Position numbers and translations under genes: made by a program. The notes under the pieces were generated by a model. The model was not told where the DNA came from and searched no databases. It worked only from the letters and a program-made list of their open reading frames with translations. Below are positions 8,816-17,813 of a DNA stretch of 64,000 bases, in pieces (position 1 is the stretch's first letter; each line of letters begins with the position of its first letter). Source of the stretch: AP-15 sp963703745 (lineage in GTDB: Bacteria; Pseudomonadota; Alphaproteobacteria; ATCC43930; CGMCC-115725); the NCBI GenBank assembly GCA_963703745.1, contig CAVPFL010000005.1, positions 620,001-684,000 of the forward strand, read 5' to 3'.

Positions 8816-9582
8816 CACGGCGTTGACACCGCAGGAAAGGGCGTAGTGGCGTCCGTGTTTGGCACTGCCTCGTCGAAGAGGCGCGGCCGAGTGGCGCGGT
8901 GTTGCAGCCACATGACGCCAAACAGATCAATGATCCCGGCACCCAAGCGGTCCAAAATGCCGTATTTCGATTTCCCCCTGCGGCGCGGCCGATGATCGAC
9001 CGGCACCGAACGCACCGTTCCCCCCTCGCGCAACACCAGCGCAGGGAGGAAGCGGTGCATATGGTCGAAGTAGGGTAAATCCAAAAAGAGCGCTCGCGGA
9101 AACAATTTTAGACCACAGCCGGTGTCCGGCGTGCGGTCCCCCAGAAGCCGGCCACGGACCGCGTTGGCAACGCCAGAGGCCCAGCGCTTCGACCAACTGT
9201 CCCTCCGCGTCTCCCGGTGCCCGACAATCAAGATCGGCGGATCTACCGAAGCCTGGCGAGCGAGACGCCACATCCCGGGGATGTCGGTCGGGTTATTCTG
9301 TCCGTCTCCATCGAGCGTTGCGATCCAGGTTGCGTGCGCCGCCCGGACGCCGGTGCGAATCGCCGCACTCTGCCCGCAATTTCGCGTATGACGCAGCAAC
9401 CGTAGGTGCGGCATTCTGCCGGCGAGCCGTGAGATCTCGTAGGCGGTCGCATCACTGCTGCCGTCATCCACATAGACGATCTCATAGTCAACCAGACCGT
9501 CGAGGGCGGCACCGATCTCGCCTACGAGCGAGGCGATATTCTCCGCCTCGTCCTTTACCGCGATGACGACTGAAAGATCCAT
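8815..9582 (-). CDS. Glycosyltransferase family 2 (dolichol-phosphate mannosyltransferase-like)
   Basis: Soluble GT-A fold glycosyltransferase, about 255 residues from the ATG at 9582 (MDLSVVIAVKDEAEN). Nucleotide-sugar motifs are YVDDGSSD and TLDGDGQNNP (metal-binding DxD-type site), followed by DTGCGLKLFPR and HRPRRRGKSKYG near the end. This is characteristic of enzymes moving a sugar to a polyprenyl phosphate. It has no C-terminal membrane helices of its own. It is coupled to the downstream TVP38 membrane protein by a one-base overlap. A longer in-frame start at 9666 only adds a basic, unconserved-looking tail. Confidence 0.85.
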   Translation of the reverse strand: MDLSVVIAVKDEAENIASLVGEIGAALDGLVDYEIVYVDDGSSDATAYEISRLAGRMPHLRLLRHTRNCGQSAAIRTGVRAAHATWIATLDGDGQNNPTDIPGMWRLARQASVDPPILIVGHRETRRDSWSKRWASGVANAVRGRLLGDRTPDTGCGLKLFPRALFLDLPYFDHMHRFLPALVLREGGTVRSVPVDHRPRRRGKSKYGILDRLGAGIIDLFGVMWLQHRATRPRLFDEAVPNTDATTPFPAVSTP

Positions 9583-9729
9583 CAGGTCAATGCTGTGACG
9601 CTTGCGCCGACGGTGCGCGCAGCGTCGGATCGCTACCCCCACCATCCGTAGCGAATAATGTAACACCCCTTGAAAGCGTGGACAAACCGGTGGTGGTGAC
9701 GCTGTATATTGCCAAATCCGCGAACCGTA

Positions 9730-9756
9730 GCCTGAATTCCTCCTACAAATTCAGGC
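9730..9756. other. Perfect 9-bp inverted repeat
   Basis: GCCTGAATT and AATTCAGGC are separated by a 9-base loop in the gap between the pyruvate kinase and glycosyltransferase genes. There is no T-run on either side, so it is not a typical intrinsic terminator. On the minus strand the loop carries a Shine-Dalgarno-like AGGAGG, but no start codon follows at a useful distance. It may be an mRNA processing or stability hairpin, or an operator. Confidence 0.4.
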
Positions 9757-9801
9757 GGAGCCGTCCCGACCGGTACGCGCGCCTCTGGCAAAAGGCGAAT
9801 T

Positions 9802-11244
9802 TTAGCGATCGACCCAGGCGATCCTGAGGATATTTGTGGCACCGGGGGTCCCGAACGGGACCCCGGCTGTGATGACGACCCGCTGACCGATCTCGGCGAT
9901 CTTCTCGCGATGAGCCATCCGCGCTGCTTTTTGCACCATGTCGGAAAAACTCTTGACGTCACTAGTGTGTACGCAATGCGCACCCCACAAAACGGCGAGA
10001 CGGCGCGCAGTGCTGAGGCTCGACGTTAGCACTAGGATCGGGACCTCGGGTCGTTCGCGTGCCGCGCGAAGAGCGGTTGCGCCCGAGGTCGTATAGGAAA
10101 CGATCGCCGCGGCGCCCACCAAACGCGCGACCTGGCAAGCCGCGGCGCTGATTGCATCCGAAGTCGTGTGTTCGTGCTCGATCTTGGTGCTCTCGAGCAT
10201 CGAGTAATAGAGCGGATCTTCCTGCACCCGAGAAGCAATCCGACTCATCATCGCAACCGCTTCGATCGGATAGCTTCCCGCCGCCGTCTCAGCTGAAAGC
10301 ATAACCGCGTCCGCTCCCTCGTAGACCGCGGTCGCCACATCCGATGCCTCCGCTCGCGTCGGGGTCGGCGCTGTGACCATCGATTCCAGCATCTGCGTCG
10401 CCACGACAACGGGTTTTCCGGCAATCCGGCAAGCATGAACCACTTGCTTTTGCACGCTCGGCACATCTTCGGGCGGCATCTCGACCCCAAGGTCGCCACG
10501 CGCGACCATCAGCCCGTCGGCGAGTTCGATGATCTCAGGCAGGTGCTGGATTGCCGACGGCTTTTCGAGCTTTACCATCACGCCAGCGCGGCCGCCGACG
10601 AGTTTGCGGCCTTCGGCAACATCGGCCGGACGCTGGACGAACGAGAACGCGATCCAATCCGCGCCGTGCTCAAGGGCGAAGGAGAGATCGGCGCGGTCCT
10701 TTTCGGTGATCGCCGACAACGGCAACACCGCATTCGGCACATTGACCCCCTTGCGGTCGGATAGCGTGCCGCCGACCAAGCATCGCGTGTCGGCAAAACT
10801 GCTGCCGCATGCCTCAACCTCGAGCCGTACCTTGCCGTCATCGAGAAGAAGCTCTGTGCCCGGCTTAAGCGCCTCGAAGATCTCCGGATGCGGCAACGGT
10901 GCGCGGCGTTCGTCGCCGGCGTGCCGATCTAAGTCTAGGTGGAAGCGCGCTCCAGCGGTGAGCTCAATCGGGCCTTCAGCGAAAGTGCCGAGGCGAAGTT
11001 TTGGTCCCTGCAGGTCAGCGAGAATGCCGATCGGTCGCCCCGTCGCAGTCTCCACTCGCCGGATCGCAGTAAACCGGGCGCGGTGGTCGTCATGCGTACC
11101 ATGGCTGAAGTTGAGCCGGAAGACGTCAACGCCCGTTTCAAATAGCGAGCGGATCCGATCAGGGCTCGAACTCGAAGGGCCCAGAGTCGCGACAATCTTT
11201 GCGCTGCGCTGACGACGCGTGTCGATGTTCCTGTCCGGACCCAT
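9802..11244 (-). CDS. pyk: Pyruvate kinase
   Basis: Cytosolic glycolytic enzyme converting phosphoenolpyruvate and ADP to pyruvate and ATP, 480 residues from the ATG at 11244. Motifs include the N-terminal KIVATLGPSS, RLNFSHGTHDDH, ADLQGPKLR, the active-site segment VMVKLEKPSAI and ARGDLGVEMP, then VVATQMLESM and AVMLSAETAAG. The C-terminal regulatory domain is full length. Its start lies 1 base after the stop of the glycerate kinase gene, so both are cotranscribed. That pairing suggests conversion of glycerate, through 2-phosphoglycerate and PEP, to pyruvate. Confidence 0.95.
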   Translation of the reverse strand: MGPDRNIDTRRQRSAKIVATLGPSSSSPDRIRSLFETGVDVFRLNFSHGTHDDHRARFTAIRRVETATGRPIGILADLQGPKLRLGTFAEGPIELTAGARFHLDLDRHAGDERRAPLPHPEIFEALKPGTELLLDDGKVRLEVEACGSSFADTRCLVGGTLSDRKGVNVPNAVLPLSAITEKDRADLSFALEHGADWIAFSFVQRPADVAEGRKLVGGRAGVMVKLEKPSAIQHLPEIIELADGLMVARGDLGVEMPPEDVPSVQKQVVHACRIAGKPVVVATQMLESMVTAPTPTRAEASDVATAVYEGADAVMLSAETAAGSYPIEAVAMMSRIASRVQEDPLYYSMLESTKIEHEHTTSDAISAAACQVARLVGAAAIVSYTTSGATALRAARERPEVPILVLTSSLSTARRLAVLWGAHCVHTSDVKSFSDMVQKAARMAHREKIAEIGQRVVITAGVPFGTPGATNILRIAWVDR

Positions 11245-11245
11245 A

Positions 11246-12571
11246 TTAGTCGAGAACAAGGATGGCTCGAAAATCGTTGACGTTGGTTAAGGTGGGGCCG
11301 GTCACGACAAGATCACCAAGAGCGGCAAAAAATCCATAACCGTCGTTTTCAGCGAGCGCCTTGTGTACCGAGATGCCGCGCCCTGCGGCTCGCGCCAAGC
11401 TGTCCGGGTAAACAATCGCCCCGGCGTTGTCTTCCGTTCCGTCGATGCCATCGGTGTCGCAGGCGAGTGCGGAAATGCCGTCGGCCCCATCGAGCGTTAC
11501 TGCTAGGGACAGCAAGAACTCGACATTCCGCCCGCCGCGACCCTTTCCCGCAACGGTGACCGTGGTCTCGCCGCCCGACAAAAGCACGGCAGGGGGCGAA
11601 ATGAGGCAGTTACCCACTCGAAATTTTCCTGTGCGGATTTGAAGAGCGATCGCCGCGTGGACCAGCCCGACCTGACGAGCTTCCCCCTCGATCCGATCGC
11701 TGAGCACGATCGGCACGATCTTCCGCTGGAGCGCGAGCGCAGCAGCCGACTGGAGCGCTTTTTGCGGGCTTGCAACGAGATCGAACTCTGCCCGATCAAA
11801 GATCGGGTCGTCGGGCTTCGGCGTCTCCTCCGCCTCTGTCGAAAGATACGACGCCACGGCGCCCGGTGCGACGGTGCGGTATTTCTCGAGCACGGCACGG
11901 GCATCGGCAAACGTGCTAGGGTCGGGTACCGTGGGGCCAGAGGCAATGACCGCCGGATTGTCACCGGGAACATCGGAAATCGCCAGGGTGACGATCCGGG
12001 CGGGCGCCGCGGCGGCGGCGAGCCTGCCCCCCTTGATCGCCGAAAGATGCTTGCGCACCGTATTGATCTCGGTGATCGTTGCTCCCGAACGCAGGAGGGC
12101 GCGTGTTATCGACTGCTTGTCGTCCAGGGTGAGGCCGGGAGCGGGGACGGAGAGCAGCGCCGAGCCTCCGCCCGATGCGAGGAAGACGAGCTGATCGTCT
12201 GGTCCCAGACCGCAAGCCAGGCCGAGGATACGGCGCGCCGCCCTCTCACCTGCCGCGTCGGGCACAGGGTGACCCGCCTCGACGATTTCGATCCGGTCGC
12301 AAGGTACGGCATGACCGTAGCGGGTGAGAACAAGACCTTCGAGAGGACCGGACCACGCGGTCTCGAATGCGAGCGCCATCGCTGCCGAAGCCTTTCCGGC
12401 GCCGACCAGCACCGTTCGACCGCGAACCGGAGCGGGAATTCGCCGCTCGATCGCCCGATAGGGGTCGGCCGCGGCGAGTGCAGCGTTGAACAATGCCCTT
12501 AAGGTCTCGCCGATCGCCGTTTGATCGCGCTTGTTCACGTGGGTGTTCCGTCTTGCCAAGCTCGCTGCCAT
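11246..12571 (-). CDS. Glycerate 2-kinase (MOFRL / TtuD family)
   Basis: 441-residue ATP-dependent kinase forming 2-phosphoglycerate from D-glycerate. Motifs include the N-terminal VLVGAGKASAAMA, FLASGGGSALLSVP, TVRKHLSAIKGGRLA, SDVPGDNPAVIASGPTVPDP and the C-terminal MOFRL segment with ALACDTDGIDGTEDNAGA. Older annotation calls such proteins hydroxypyruvate reductase TtuD; the sequence is of the kinase family. It lies directly upstream of pyk on the same strand and near glcD/glcF, which fits growth on C2 and C3 acids. The Do-type protease gene is divergent from it. Confidence 0.9.
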   Translation of the reverse strand: MAASLARRNTHVNKRDQTAIGETLRALFNAALAAADPYRAIERRIPAPVRGRTVLVGAGKASAAMALAFETAWSGPLEGLVLTRYGHAVPCDRIEIVEAGHPVPDAAGERAARRILGLACGLGPDDQLVFLASGGGSALLSVPAPGLTLDDKQSITRALLRSGATITEINTVRKHLSAIKGGRLAAAAAPARIVTLAISDVPGDNPAVIASGPTVPDPSTFADARAVLEKYRTVAPGAVASYLSTEAEETPKPDDPIFDRAEFDLVASPQKALQSAAALALQRKIVPIVLSDRIEGEARQVGLVHAAIALQIRTGKFRVGNCLISPPAVLLSGGETTVTVAGKGRGGRNVEFLLSLAVTLDGADGISALACDTDGIDGTEDNAGAIVYPDSLARAAGRGISVHKALAENDGYGFFAALGDLVVTGPTLTNVNDFRAILVLD

Positions 12572-12648
12572 TTCATATCGAGCGCTGCGAAAACGCCAGC
12601 GCTCGATCCTCCGCGACAGGTAGCGGGTTTATCGGCGATGGCTTGTGC

Positions 12649-12656
12649 GGAGGAGA
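12649..12656 (+). promoter_or_regulatory. Strong ribosome-binding site fixing the Do-protease start
   Basis: GGAGGAGA lies 9 bases before the ATG at 12666. An earlier in-frame ATG at 12645 overlaps this site and would remove it from use, so 12666 is preferred. Confidence 0.7.
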
Positions 12657-12665
12657 TCTCGCGTG

Positions 12666-14144
12666 ATGTTTTTCAGCCGCCGGAGCGTGATGCGGGCGGC
12701 GTTGATGGTGCTGTTACTTCTAGTACCGGCGACGAGCCGAGCCGATGCGCCGGAAACGACCCCCTTTTCGGAAGTATTTGCTCAGCTGGCGGCACGGCTG
12801 GTCGGGGTCGTTGTCAACATCTCGACAACCCAGGCGAGCGCATTGCCGGCGCCCAAAGGTGGGCCGGAAGCACAGGTCCCGGCCCCCGGGGCACCGCTTG
12901 ACGAGTTCTTTCGCGACTTTTTCGGCGAGAAGGGAGCTCCGGGTGGCGTTAATCCATCGGCGCCGCGGGTCGCGTCGCTCGGCTCGGGATTTATCATCGA
13001 CCCCTCCGGGGTTATCGTCACCAATAATCACGTGATCGCCAATGCCGAGCAGATCACCGTGACGTTATCCGACGATTCGACCATGCAAGCAGAGGTCATC
13101 GGTCGTGATGCGGTGAGCGATCTCGCGCTTCTCCGGGTCGAACCAAAGGCACCGCTGCCAGCTGCGACTTGGGGGGATTCGGCAAAGACGAGAGTAGGAG
13201 ACTGGGTGCTTGCGATCGGCAATCCCTTCGGGCTCGGCGGCACGGTGACCTCAGGCATCATCTCGGCCACCGCGCGGGATATTCACTCGGGCCCCTACGA
13301 CGATTTTTTGCAGACCGACGCGTCGATCAACCGCGGCAATTCCGGTGGACCGATGTTCAATCTGGCCGGTGAGGTGATCGGCATCAACACGGCCATTTTC
13401 TCACCTTCGGGCGGTTCGATCGGGATCGGCTTCGCTATTCCGTCGGCGTTTGCGCGCCCGATTATCGATCAGCTGAAGGCTACCGGGAAAGTTGAGCGTG
13501 GCTGGATCGGCGCCCACATTCAACCGGTAACCGAAGACATCGCCGAGGCGGTCGGGCTCGATAAAAGTCGTGGCGCTATGATAGGAGCGATCGATCCAGC
13601 TAGCCCTGCGGCGCTGGCAAAACTGCAACCTGGAGACGTGATCCTCGCCTTTGATGGTAAGCCGATCGACCGTAGCCGACAGCTGCCGCGCCTCGTCGCT
13701 GACACGGCACCGGATACGTTGGTCAAATTATCGTTGTGGCGCGATGGAAAGGATCAAGAAGTCGAGATCAAGGTCGCGGCCTTGAACCCGAACCGTCCCG
13801 CGCCGCCCCCGCCCGAGCCGGAGAAGCCGAAACCGCCTCCGAGTGTTGATGTACTCGGCCTCAAGCTCACCAAGCTAACCGCCGAGCTTCGTAAGCAATT
13901 TTCGTTACCCGAAACGGGAAAAGGTGTTGTCATTACTGAGGTCCCGCAAAATAGCCCCGGAGCGGCACAAGGACTGCGCCCGGGGGACCTCGTCGTTGCT
14001 GTCGGTCACGAGGCGGTGGGGTCACTTGAGGAGGTGCAGCAAAAAGTCGCCGCCGCCAAAAAGAACGGGCACAAGAATGCCCTCGTACGAGTGGAGCGCG
14101 AGGGCAACACTCGATTCATTGCTCTCCCCTTCGAGGGGGGATGA
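12666..14144 (+). CDS. Do-family periplasmic serine protease (DegP/DegQ type)
   Basis: 492-residue exported protease/chaperone. A signal peptide (MFFSRRSVMRAALMVLLLLVP) ends around ATSRADA. The trypsin-like domain has His122 (TNNHVIAN), Asp152 (SDLALLRV) and Ser227 (RGNSGGP). Two PDZ domains follow, near residues 270-370 and 395-490, separated by a proline-rich linker (RPAPPPPEPEKPKPPP). It would degrade or refold misfolded envelope proteins. It is convergent with the indolepyruvate oxidoreductase gene. A second Do protease lies about 5 kb further on, so this lineage carries at least two paralogues. Confidence 0.92.
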   Translation: MFFSRRSVMRAALMVLLLLVPATSRADAPETTPFSEVFAQLAARLVGVVVNISTTQASALPAPKGGPEAQVPAPGAPLDEFFRDFFGEKGAPGGVNPSAPRVASLGSGFIIDPSGVIVTNNHVIANAEQITVTLSDDSTMQAEVIGRDAVSDLALLRVEPKAPLPAATWGDSAKTRVGDWVLAIGNPFGLGGTVTSGIISATARDIHSGPYDDFLQTDASINRGNSGGPMFNLAGEVIGINTAIFSPSGGSIGIGFAIPSAFARPIIDQLKATGKVERGWIGAHIQPVTEDIAEAVGLDKSRGAMIGAIDPASPAALAKLQPGDVILAFDGKPIDRSRQLPRLVADTAPDTLVKLSLWRDGKDQEVEIKVAALNPNRPAPPPPEPEKPKPPPSVDVLGLKLTKLTAELRKQFSLPETGKGVVITEVPQNSPGAAQGLRPGDLVVAVGHEAVGSLEEVQQKVAAAKKNGHKNALVRVEREGNTRFIALPFEGG

Positions 14145-14161
14145 CGAGGCGAGCCCAGTTG

Positions 14162-17100
14162 CTATTCAGCGGCGAGAGCGCGTGGCGGCGCCGGGCGGAA
14201 GCGGGCGAGCAGTTTTTCTTCGCGCGCTTTAACCTGCGCGAGATTTGCCTCTTTGATATGGCCAAAGCCGCGAATCTCGGCCGGCAAACTGGCCAGTTCG
14301 ACCGCAATCTCGTGATTGGCCGGTGACAAGCAGGCGAGGATCTCGTCAATCAGCGCGTCGTATTCGCTAATCAGTCGACGTTCGAGTTGCCGCTCTTTGG
14401 TGCGGCCGAATATGTCAAAAGGCGTGCCGCGGAGACCGCGCAGTCCCGCCAAGATGCGGAATACCGAGAGCATCCACGGTCCAAAGCTCCGCTTGCGCAG
14501 GTGTCCGGTCTCCGGGTCTCGACTACCGAGCAACGGCGGCGCCAAATGAAAATTGAGTTTGTAGGGGCCTTCAATTCTATCGGCAATGTCCCGTAGGAAG
14601 CCGGTGTCCGTATAGAGCCGGGCAACTTCGTATTCATCCTTGTAGGCCATGAGTTTGAAAAGTGATCGGGCGACCGACTGGGTCAGTCCGGTTTCGCCCG
14701 GGAGGCATAGGGCCTCGGCCTCGCGGACGCGCTCAACCCGAGATGCATAGCGCGCGGCATAGGCGGCGCTTTGATAGTCGGTCAGGAAGGCGGCTCGACG
14801 GCTGACCAACTCATCGAGAGTCTCCGATAAGCGATGCCAAGGCGGCACAGCAGCGGGCGGAATTGCACGAATTCGAACGAATTCCGGGTCGATCGCGGCG
14901 CGCCGTCCCCAGCGAAACGCGGCATGGTTGAACTCGACCGCGACACCGTTCAATGCGATGGCGCGCTCGATGGCTTCGCCCGAGAGTGGCACCAATCCGC
15001 GCTGGTAGGCAAAACCTAACATAAAAAGATTGCCAGCGATCGAGTTGCCGAGCAGACCAGTTGCGAGTTCGGTCGCATTGAGAAATTCGACGTTTTTCTC
15101 GCCGACCGCTTCGGCGATGGTCTGCCGCATCTCGCGGTTAGGAAATATCAGATCGGGGTTCCGGGTGAAATCGCCGGTGATCGTCTCGTGGCTATTAACG
15201 ATCGCGCTACTTTGACCGAGCTCCAGCTTTGATAAGGCATCCTGGCTTGCGGAGACGACGAGATCGCACCCCAGGAGCAGCTTCGCGCCGCCCGAGGCGA
15301 TGCGCACGGCATGAATCTCATCAGCGCTCCGGGCGATCCGGACATGGCTATAGACTGCACCGCCCTTTTGGGCGAGGCCGGTCATGTCGAGCACAGTACA
15401 GCCCTTTTCGTCGAGGTGCGCCGCCATGCCGAGCAACGCTCCGATGGTCACGACACCGGTTCCGCCGACGCCGGTGACGAGGATGCCGTAGGGCTTGTCG
15501 AGAGCGGGACGCGCCGGTTCGGGAAGCGCCGGCAGCTCGTTCTCTCCGAGATCGCTGGTTTTATGCTGCTTGAGGTCGCCACCGTGCACAGTGACAAAGC
15601 TCGGACAAAAGCCGTTAATACAGGAGTAGTCCTTGTTGCAACTCGATTGATCGATCGATCGCTTACGCCCGAACTCGGTTTCAATCGGCACCACTGAAAG
15701 GCAATTCGAAGTTCTCGAACAATCCCCGCAGGCCTCGCAGACGAGGTCATTGATAAAAACTCGTTTGGCAGGATCAGGAAAACGGCCGCGCTTACGGCGG
15801 CGCCGCTTCTCGGCAGCGCAAGTCTGGTCGTAGACAATCGCAGTGACCCCCTCTATACTACGCAGCTCGCGTTGAACTGCGTCGAGTTGGTCGCGGGCGC
15901 GTACCGTCGCTCCGGGAGCGAAATCGGCGCTCGGAGGGTATTTATCCGGCTCGTCCGTTACGACGATAATGCGCCCCACCCCTTCGGCGGCGAGTTGCCG
16001 GGTCAGCGCCGGCACGGTCAAGCCGCCGTCGATCGGCTGGCCGCCGGTCATCGCGACAGCATCGTTAAAAAGGAGCTTATAGGTAATGTTGACCTTGGCG
16101 GCGACTGCCGCGCGGATCGCTAGGACGCCCGAATGGGTATAGGTGCCGTCGCCGAGGTTGGCAAAGACGTGCCGGGTCTCGGTGAACGGTGCCTGACCAA
16201 TCCAAGGCGCGCCCTCACCGCCCATCTGGGTAAAGGTCGCGGTTGATCGATCCATGAACTGGGCCAAGTAATGGCAACCGATGCCGGCCAGCGCACGGCT
16301 GCCTTCCGGCACCTTTGTCGAGGTGTTGTGCGGGCAGCCGGAGCAAAAATAGGGCGTGCGGTAAAATGGCACGACGTTGGCGCCGAGCTGACCTTCCTTG
16401 GCTTCGAGAAAAGCAACACGTTCGGCAATACGCGGCGATGTGTGGAACCGCGCGACGCGTTGCGCGATGACCCGTGCAATCTGGGCCGGCGTCAACTCAC
16501 CGTTCGACGGCAATATCCAGTTGTGATTCTCGTCGAATTTCCCGATAACACGCGGTCGCACGTCCTCGCGCCAATTATAAAGTTGCTCTTTGAACTGATT
16601 CTCGACGACTGCGCGCTTCTCTTCTACTACGAGGATCTCTTCGAGACCCTCCGCAAAGTGTCGGATGCCCTCGCGTTCGAGCGGCCAGGACATGGCCACC
16701 TTGTAAAGGCGGATGCCAATGTTGGCAGCATACGCCTCGTCTATCCCGAGATCGTCGAGTGCTTGACGTACGTCGAGATACGATTTTCCGGTTGTGACGA
16801 TGCCAAAGCGTGGCCGTGGGCTGTCGATGACTATCCGGTCGAGCCGGTTTGCGCGGGCGAAGGCCAGGGCGGCATAAAGCTTGTACTTGTGGAGCCGATA
16901 TTCCTGCTCCAGCGGCTGGTCGGGCCAGCGGATATTGAGCCCGCCCGCCGGCATCTCGAAATCGTCGGGATGTGCGATATCGATCCGCTCCGGACCGATC
17001 TCGACCGAGGCCGAGCTGTCGACGGTCTCCGCGATCGTCTTGAAAGCGATCCAGCAGCCCGAATAGCGGGACATTGCCCAGCCGTAGAGACCGAGATCGA

Positions 17101-17638
17101 GCAATTCCTGCACCCCCGATGGGTTCAATACGGGAATGCCGGCGTCCATGAACGCATATTCGGACTGGTGCGGCAAAGTCGAGGATTTGCAGGTGTGATC
17201 GTCTCCTGCTAACAACAGAACCCCACCGTGAGCAGCCGAGCCGGCCGCGTTACCGTGCTTCAGCGCGTCGCCGCTGCGGTCGACACCGGGCCCCTTGGCG
17301 TACCACAAAGCGAATACGCCGTCGTATCTAGAACCGGGAAAGAGATCGATCTGTTGGCTTCCCCAAACCGCCGTCGCGCCGAGTTCCTCGTTGATTGCTG
17401 GTTGGAAGTGTATGTGGCTCTTCTCGAGAAAGCGGCGCGCCCCCCACAAGGCTTGGTCGAATCCACCCAAAGGCGAACCACGATAGCCCGAGATAAAGCA
17501 GCCGGTATTCAATCCCACGGCGAGGTCGCGCCGCCGCTGCACCATCGGCAGGCGCACCAGCGCCTGGGTGCCTGTGAGGTAAATCCGTCCCGTATCAAGA
17601 ACGTACTTGTCGTCAAGCGTGACCGCCGGCAACGCCAT
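14162..17638 (-). CDS. Fused indolepyruvate ferredoxin oxidoreductase
   Basis: 1158-residue single-chain 2-oxoacid:ferredoxin oxidoreductase that decarboxylates arylpyruvates to aryl-acetyl-CoA and reduces ferredoxin. The N-terminal pyrimidine-binding part (GCFISGYRGSPLGG) is followed by the TPP/Cys region from about residue 429 (CSGCPHNTS; NLGDGTYTHSG near 493). Cys clusters at about 631-665 bind Fe-S. A gamma-type domain begins near 719 (GVGGTGVVTIG), and a C-terminal extension completes the proteobacterial fused form. GGGAGG lies just before the ATG. A lone gene of this type usually serves aromatic amino-acid catabolism. Confidence 0.92.
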   Translation of the reverse strand: MALPAVTLDDKYVLDTGRIYLTGTQALVRLPMVQRRRDLAVGLNTGCFISGYRGSPLGGFDQALWGARRFLEKSHIHFQPAINEELGATAVWGSQQIDLFPGSRYDGVFALWYAKGPGVDRSGDALKHGNAAGSAAHGGVLLLAGDDHTCKSSTLPHQSEYAFMDAGIPVLNPSGVQELLDLGLYGWAMSRYSGCWIAFKTIAETVDSSASVEIGPERIDIAHPDDFEMPAGGLNIRWPDQPLEQEYRLHKYKLYAALAFARANRLDRIVIDSPRPRFGIVTTGKSYLDVRQALDDLGIDEAYAANIGIRLYKVAMSWPLEREGIRHFAEGLEEILVVEEKRAVVENQFKEQLYNWREDVRPRVIGKFDENHNWILPSNGELTPAQIARVIAQRVARFHTSPRIAERVAFLEAKEGQLGANVVPFYRTPYFCSGCPHNTSTKVPEGSRALAGIGCHYLAQFMDRSTATFTQMGGEGAPWIGQAPFTETRHVFANLGDGTYTHSGVLAIRAAVAAKVNITYKLLFNDAVAMTGGQPIDGGLTVPALTRQLAAEGVGRIIVVTDEPDKYPPSADFAPGATVRARDQLDAVQRELRSIEGVTAIVYDQTCAAEKRRRRKRGRFPDPAKRVFINDLVCEACGDCSRTSNCLSVVPIETEFGRKRSIDQSSCNKDYSCINGFCPSFVTVHGGDLKQHKTSDLGENELPALPEPARPALDKPYGILVTGVGGTGVVTIGALLGMAAHLDEKGCTVLDMTGLAQKGGAVYSHVRIARSADEIHAVRIASGGAKLLLGCDLVVSASQDALSKLELGQSSAIVNSHETITGDFTRNPDLIFPNREMRQTIAEAVGEKNVEFLNATELATGLLGNSIAGNLFMLGFAYQRGLVPLSGEAIERAIALNGVAVEFNHAAFRWGRRAAIDPEFVRIRAIPPAAVPPWHRLSETLDELVSRRAAFLTDYQSAAYAARYASRVERVREAEALCLPGETGLTQSVARSLFKLMAYKDEYEVARLYTDTGFLRDIADRIEGPYKLNFHLAPPLLGSRDPETGHLRKRSFGPWMLSVFRILAGLRGLRGTPFDIFGRTKERQLERRLISEYDALIDEILACLSPANHEIAVELASLPAEIRGFGHIKEANLAQVKAREEKLLARFRPAPPRALAAE

Positions 17639-17813
17639 CGCGACCTCCCCAACTCGTCACCGTCATTGGACAGAAGTGGTGTTTCCTTGATGGTTGCTCA
17701 ATATTCGAGCGCAATTGAATCGGGAAAAGGCCAAGCGGTGATCGCCAACCGCGAAGCCGACCCGATCTGATTTTTAATCCTCATTGCCGCGGCGGCGCGC
17801 AGGGAGTAATGCT

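Noticed and set aside
16271..17212. 313-codon plus-strand ORF
   Set aside because: Antisense shadow of the indolepyruvate ferredoxin oxidoreductase.
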